24,626 nt of DNA, taken from positions 29,542-54,167 of the forward strand of contig CAQOYX010000001.1 of assembly GCA_948852375.1 (NCBI GenBank), in the 5' to 3' direction. The notes under the pieces are model-generated. The model was given only the letters and a program-made list of their open reading frames with translations, made no database searches and was not told the origin of the DNA. This DNA is from an uncultured Clostridia bacterium. Its GTDB lineage: Bacteria > Bacillota_A > Clostridia > TANB77 > CAG-508. How positions within the stretch are numbered: position 1 is the first letter of the stretch; each line of letters opens with the position of its first letter. Shown here piece after piece: positions 24,457 to 24,626 of the stretch. The position numbers and the translations under genes were made by a program.

Positions 24457-24582
24457 GCATATACTGCATTTGTTTCATTTAAAGATGATAAGACTATAGT
24501 TGTATCTAGCACAGCTGTTACTTACACAAGAGATAATATGGATAGATTTGTTTTGCTAGGAGTTTATGGTATAAAAATTTAA
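24457..24582 (+). pseudogene. Fragment of an unknown protein gene
   Basis: A 41-codon open frame, AYTAFVSFKDDKTIVVSSTA and onward, ends GVYGIKI at a TAA (24580-24582). It has no start codon after the preceding TAA at 24454-24456, although a GGAGG sits upstream at 24439. It looks like the tail of a secreted or pilin-like protein whose front is lost. No other feature is visible from 24338 to the window end. Confidence 0.3.
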
Positions 24583-24626
24583 TTCATATATAAAATCTAA
24601 TAAAATACAAATTAATATAATATGAA

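Overview
The window is very AT-rich, with short intergenic gaps and Shine-Dalgarno-led genes. Its gene set (SecG, RNase R, MiaB, MutS, MurB, YvcK, HolA and the spore-germination protease GPR) indicates an endospore-lineage Firmicute, most likely an uncultured gut-type member of the Clostridia. I see no rRNA, tRNA, CRISPR array, phage or complete insertion sequence.

Layout, left to right: a copper module (copZ, copA); a decayed surface-protein tail; a GT4 glycosyltransferase, a YlbF-family gene and a membrane zinc metallopeptidase; a small membrane-protein gene diverging from secG, then rnr; a prepilin-like gene; miaB-mutS; a convergent CmpB-like membrane protein on the minus strand; a second prepilin-like gene; murB-yvcK; a glycogen-debranching-type glycosidase; a MITE-like inverted repeat; holA and gpr; and finally, on the minus strand, a GtrB/CsbB-type glycosyltransferase followed by a TraX-family membrane protein.

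The main observation is a recoding pattern. Eight recognisable genes (copA, ylbF, miaB, the CmpB-like gene, murB, the debranching enzyme, holA twice, gpr twice) are each split by a frame change. All ten breaks are +1, and every one lies exactly at an in-frame CGG. Skipping the C, or reading CGGN as four bases, restores the family sequence at once, and the next codon is always glycine (GGT, GGA or GGC). Twelve other CGG trinucleotides in the plus-strand genes (and one in the minus-strand CmpB-like gene) fall in other phases and are read normally. CGT, CGC and CGA are ordinary arginine codons here. I found no other frame break in the window. Several affected genes are normally essential or strongly conserved, so ordinary pseudogene decay does not explain the pattern. 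In this organism CGG appears not to be a normal triplet codon but a +1 frameshift or quadruplet glycine codon. One in-frame CGG, at codon 5 of an unrecognised 71-residue ORF, does not fit.

Other points: a start-codon call for miaB (TTG, from promoter position), one for murB (TTG, since the upstream ATG lies in a hairpin), and one for the CmpB-like gene (an upstream ATG that only works with the recoding). There is also a terminator-like hairpin that would occlude the gpr ribosome binding site, a YvcK homologue lacking the usual DDGGSSG loop, and an inverted-repeat element whose two arms differ in a compensatory way.
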